DNA from: Rhodocyclaceae bacterium UBA2250
GTDB taxonomy: Bacteria > Pseudomonadota > Gammaproteobacteria > Burkholderiales > Rhodocyclaceae
Assembly: GCA_002347285.1 (NCBI GenBank)
Contig: DDXW01000003.1
Span: 1-57,736 of the forward strand
Direction of reading: 5' to 3'
DNA length: 57,736 bases
Below are positions 57,616 through 57,736 of this stretch, one piece after another; position 1 is the first letter of the stretch, and the number at the start of each line of letters is the position of its first letter. The position numbers and the translations under genes were made by a program. The notes beneath the pieces are model-generated. The model was given only the letters and a program-made list of their open reading frames with translations. It did no database searches and was not told where the DNA came from.

Positions 57616-57736
57616 GCGCTATTCAACCATGAGCGAGGGGAAACAAACCCTTACAAACGGCCTGTCGGCGACGCGCCCGGCCAGGCGTTGTTCTGGCCAT
57701 GGAGGTCGATATCATCAGTAGTGTCCCAACGTTCTC

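Overview
The window is a GC-rich, densely packed bacterial chromosome segment. Family content points to a betaproteobacterium, most likely Rhodocyclales: a TorF-type porin next to glnK and amtB, the ubiK-yifB pair, a DUF1840 protein, DUF2782 and BPSS1780-type proteins near polA, a pyrR-pyrB-inactive dihydroorotase operon, and a nadD-rsfS-rlmH-maf-rng cluster. Lineage is inferred from gene families and order, not from a marker gene.

Layout. 1-8240: partial glutamate-cysteine ligase (-), HDOD protein, small secreted coiled-coil protein (-), YheS-type ABC-F ATPase, soluble CZB chemoreceptor, ThrH phosphatase, PurU and a small membrane protein. 8276-11189: nitrogen unit TorF porin-glnK-amtB on the minus strand, with a clear sigma-54 promoter, a probable NtrC site and a terminator. 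11281-13056: ubiK and yifB/comM. 13057-16830: a lower-GC island with vsr, a ParB-like protein, a 329-residue protein with a nuclease-like motif, and a convergent C5 DNA methyltransferase; this is the best candidate for an undescribed restriction or defence system here. 16864-22640: fbp, an MFS transporter coupled to a membrane-anchored thioredoxin-like protein, an HD-GYP phosphodiesterase, a FapA/DUF342 protein and a rhodanese. 23148-28289: metH and three small proteins. 28292-32083: the minus-strand operon algH-ruvX-pyrR-pyrB-pyrC' (inactive dihydroorotase). 32135-37563: a shortened photolyase, then thiD-thiE-hemL-GGDEF/EAL with overlapping ends. 37621-41866: a MacA/MacB-like exporter with two permeases. 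41867-42880: a decayed stretch with a truncated response regulator and a CusB-CusA chimera. 42800-48109: an MgtA-type P-ATPase directly downstream of polA on the minus strand. 48138-53693: LOG-family protein, DUF2782 protein, BPSS1780-type protein, nadD, rsfS, rlmH, maf, rng. 53734-57615: a Tat-exported dienelactone hydrolase, then branched-chain amino-acid-type transporter genes (binding protein, livM, livH) on the minus strand.

A feature that cuts across the annotation is a dispersed 23-bp repeat: 18-base core ACTCGGCGCYGGCGGGGC, preceded by AA and followed by GGC. Seven copies are identical apart from the Y position and six more are close. They lie inside genes in several reading frames, or directly against stop codons. 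One sits at the junction of the photolyase's missing domain, and none lies in the restriction island. A second recurring signal is a TAGAAT -10-like hexamer whose end lies 27-28 bases before the start codon of five genes.

Limits: functions come from reading motifs by eye, with no database search. Domain boundaries are approximate and start codons were chosen from ribosome binding sites and overlaps.
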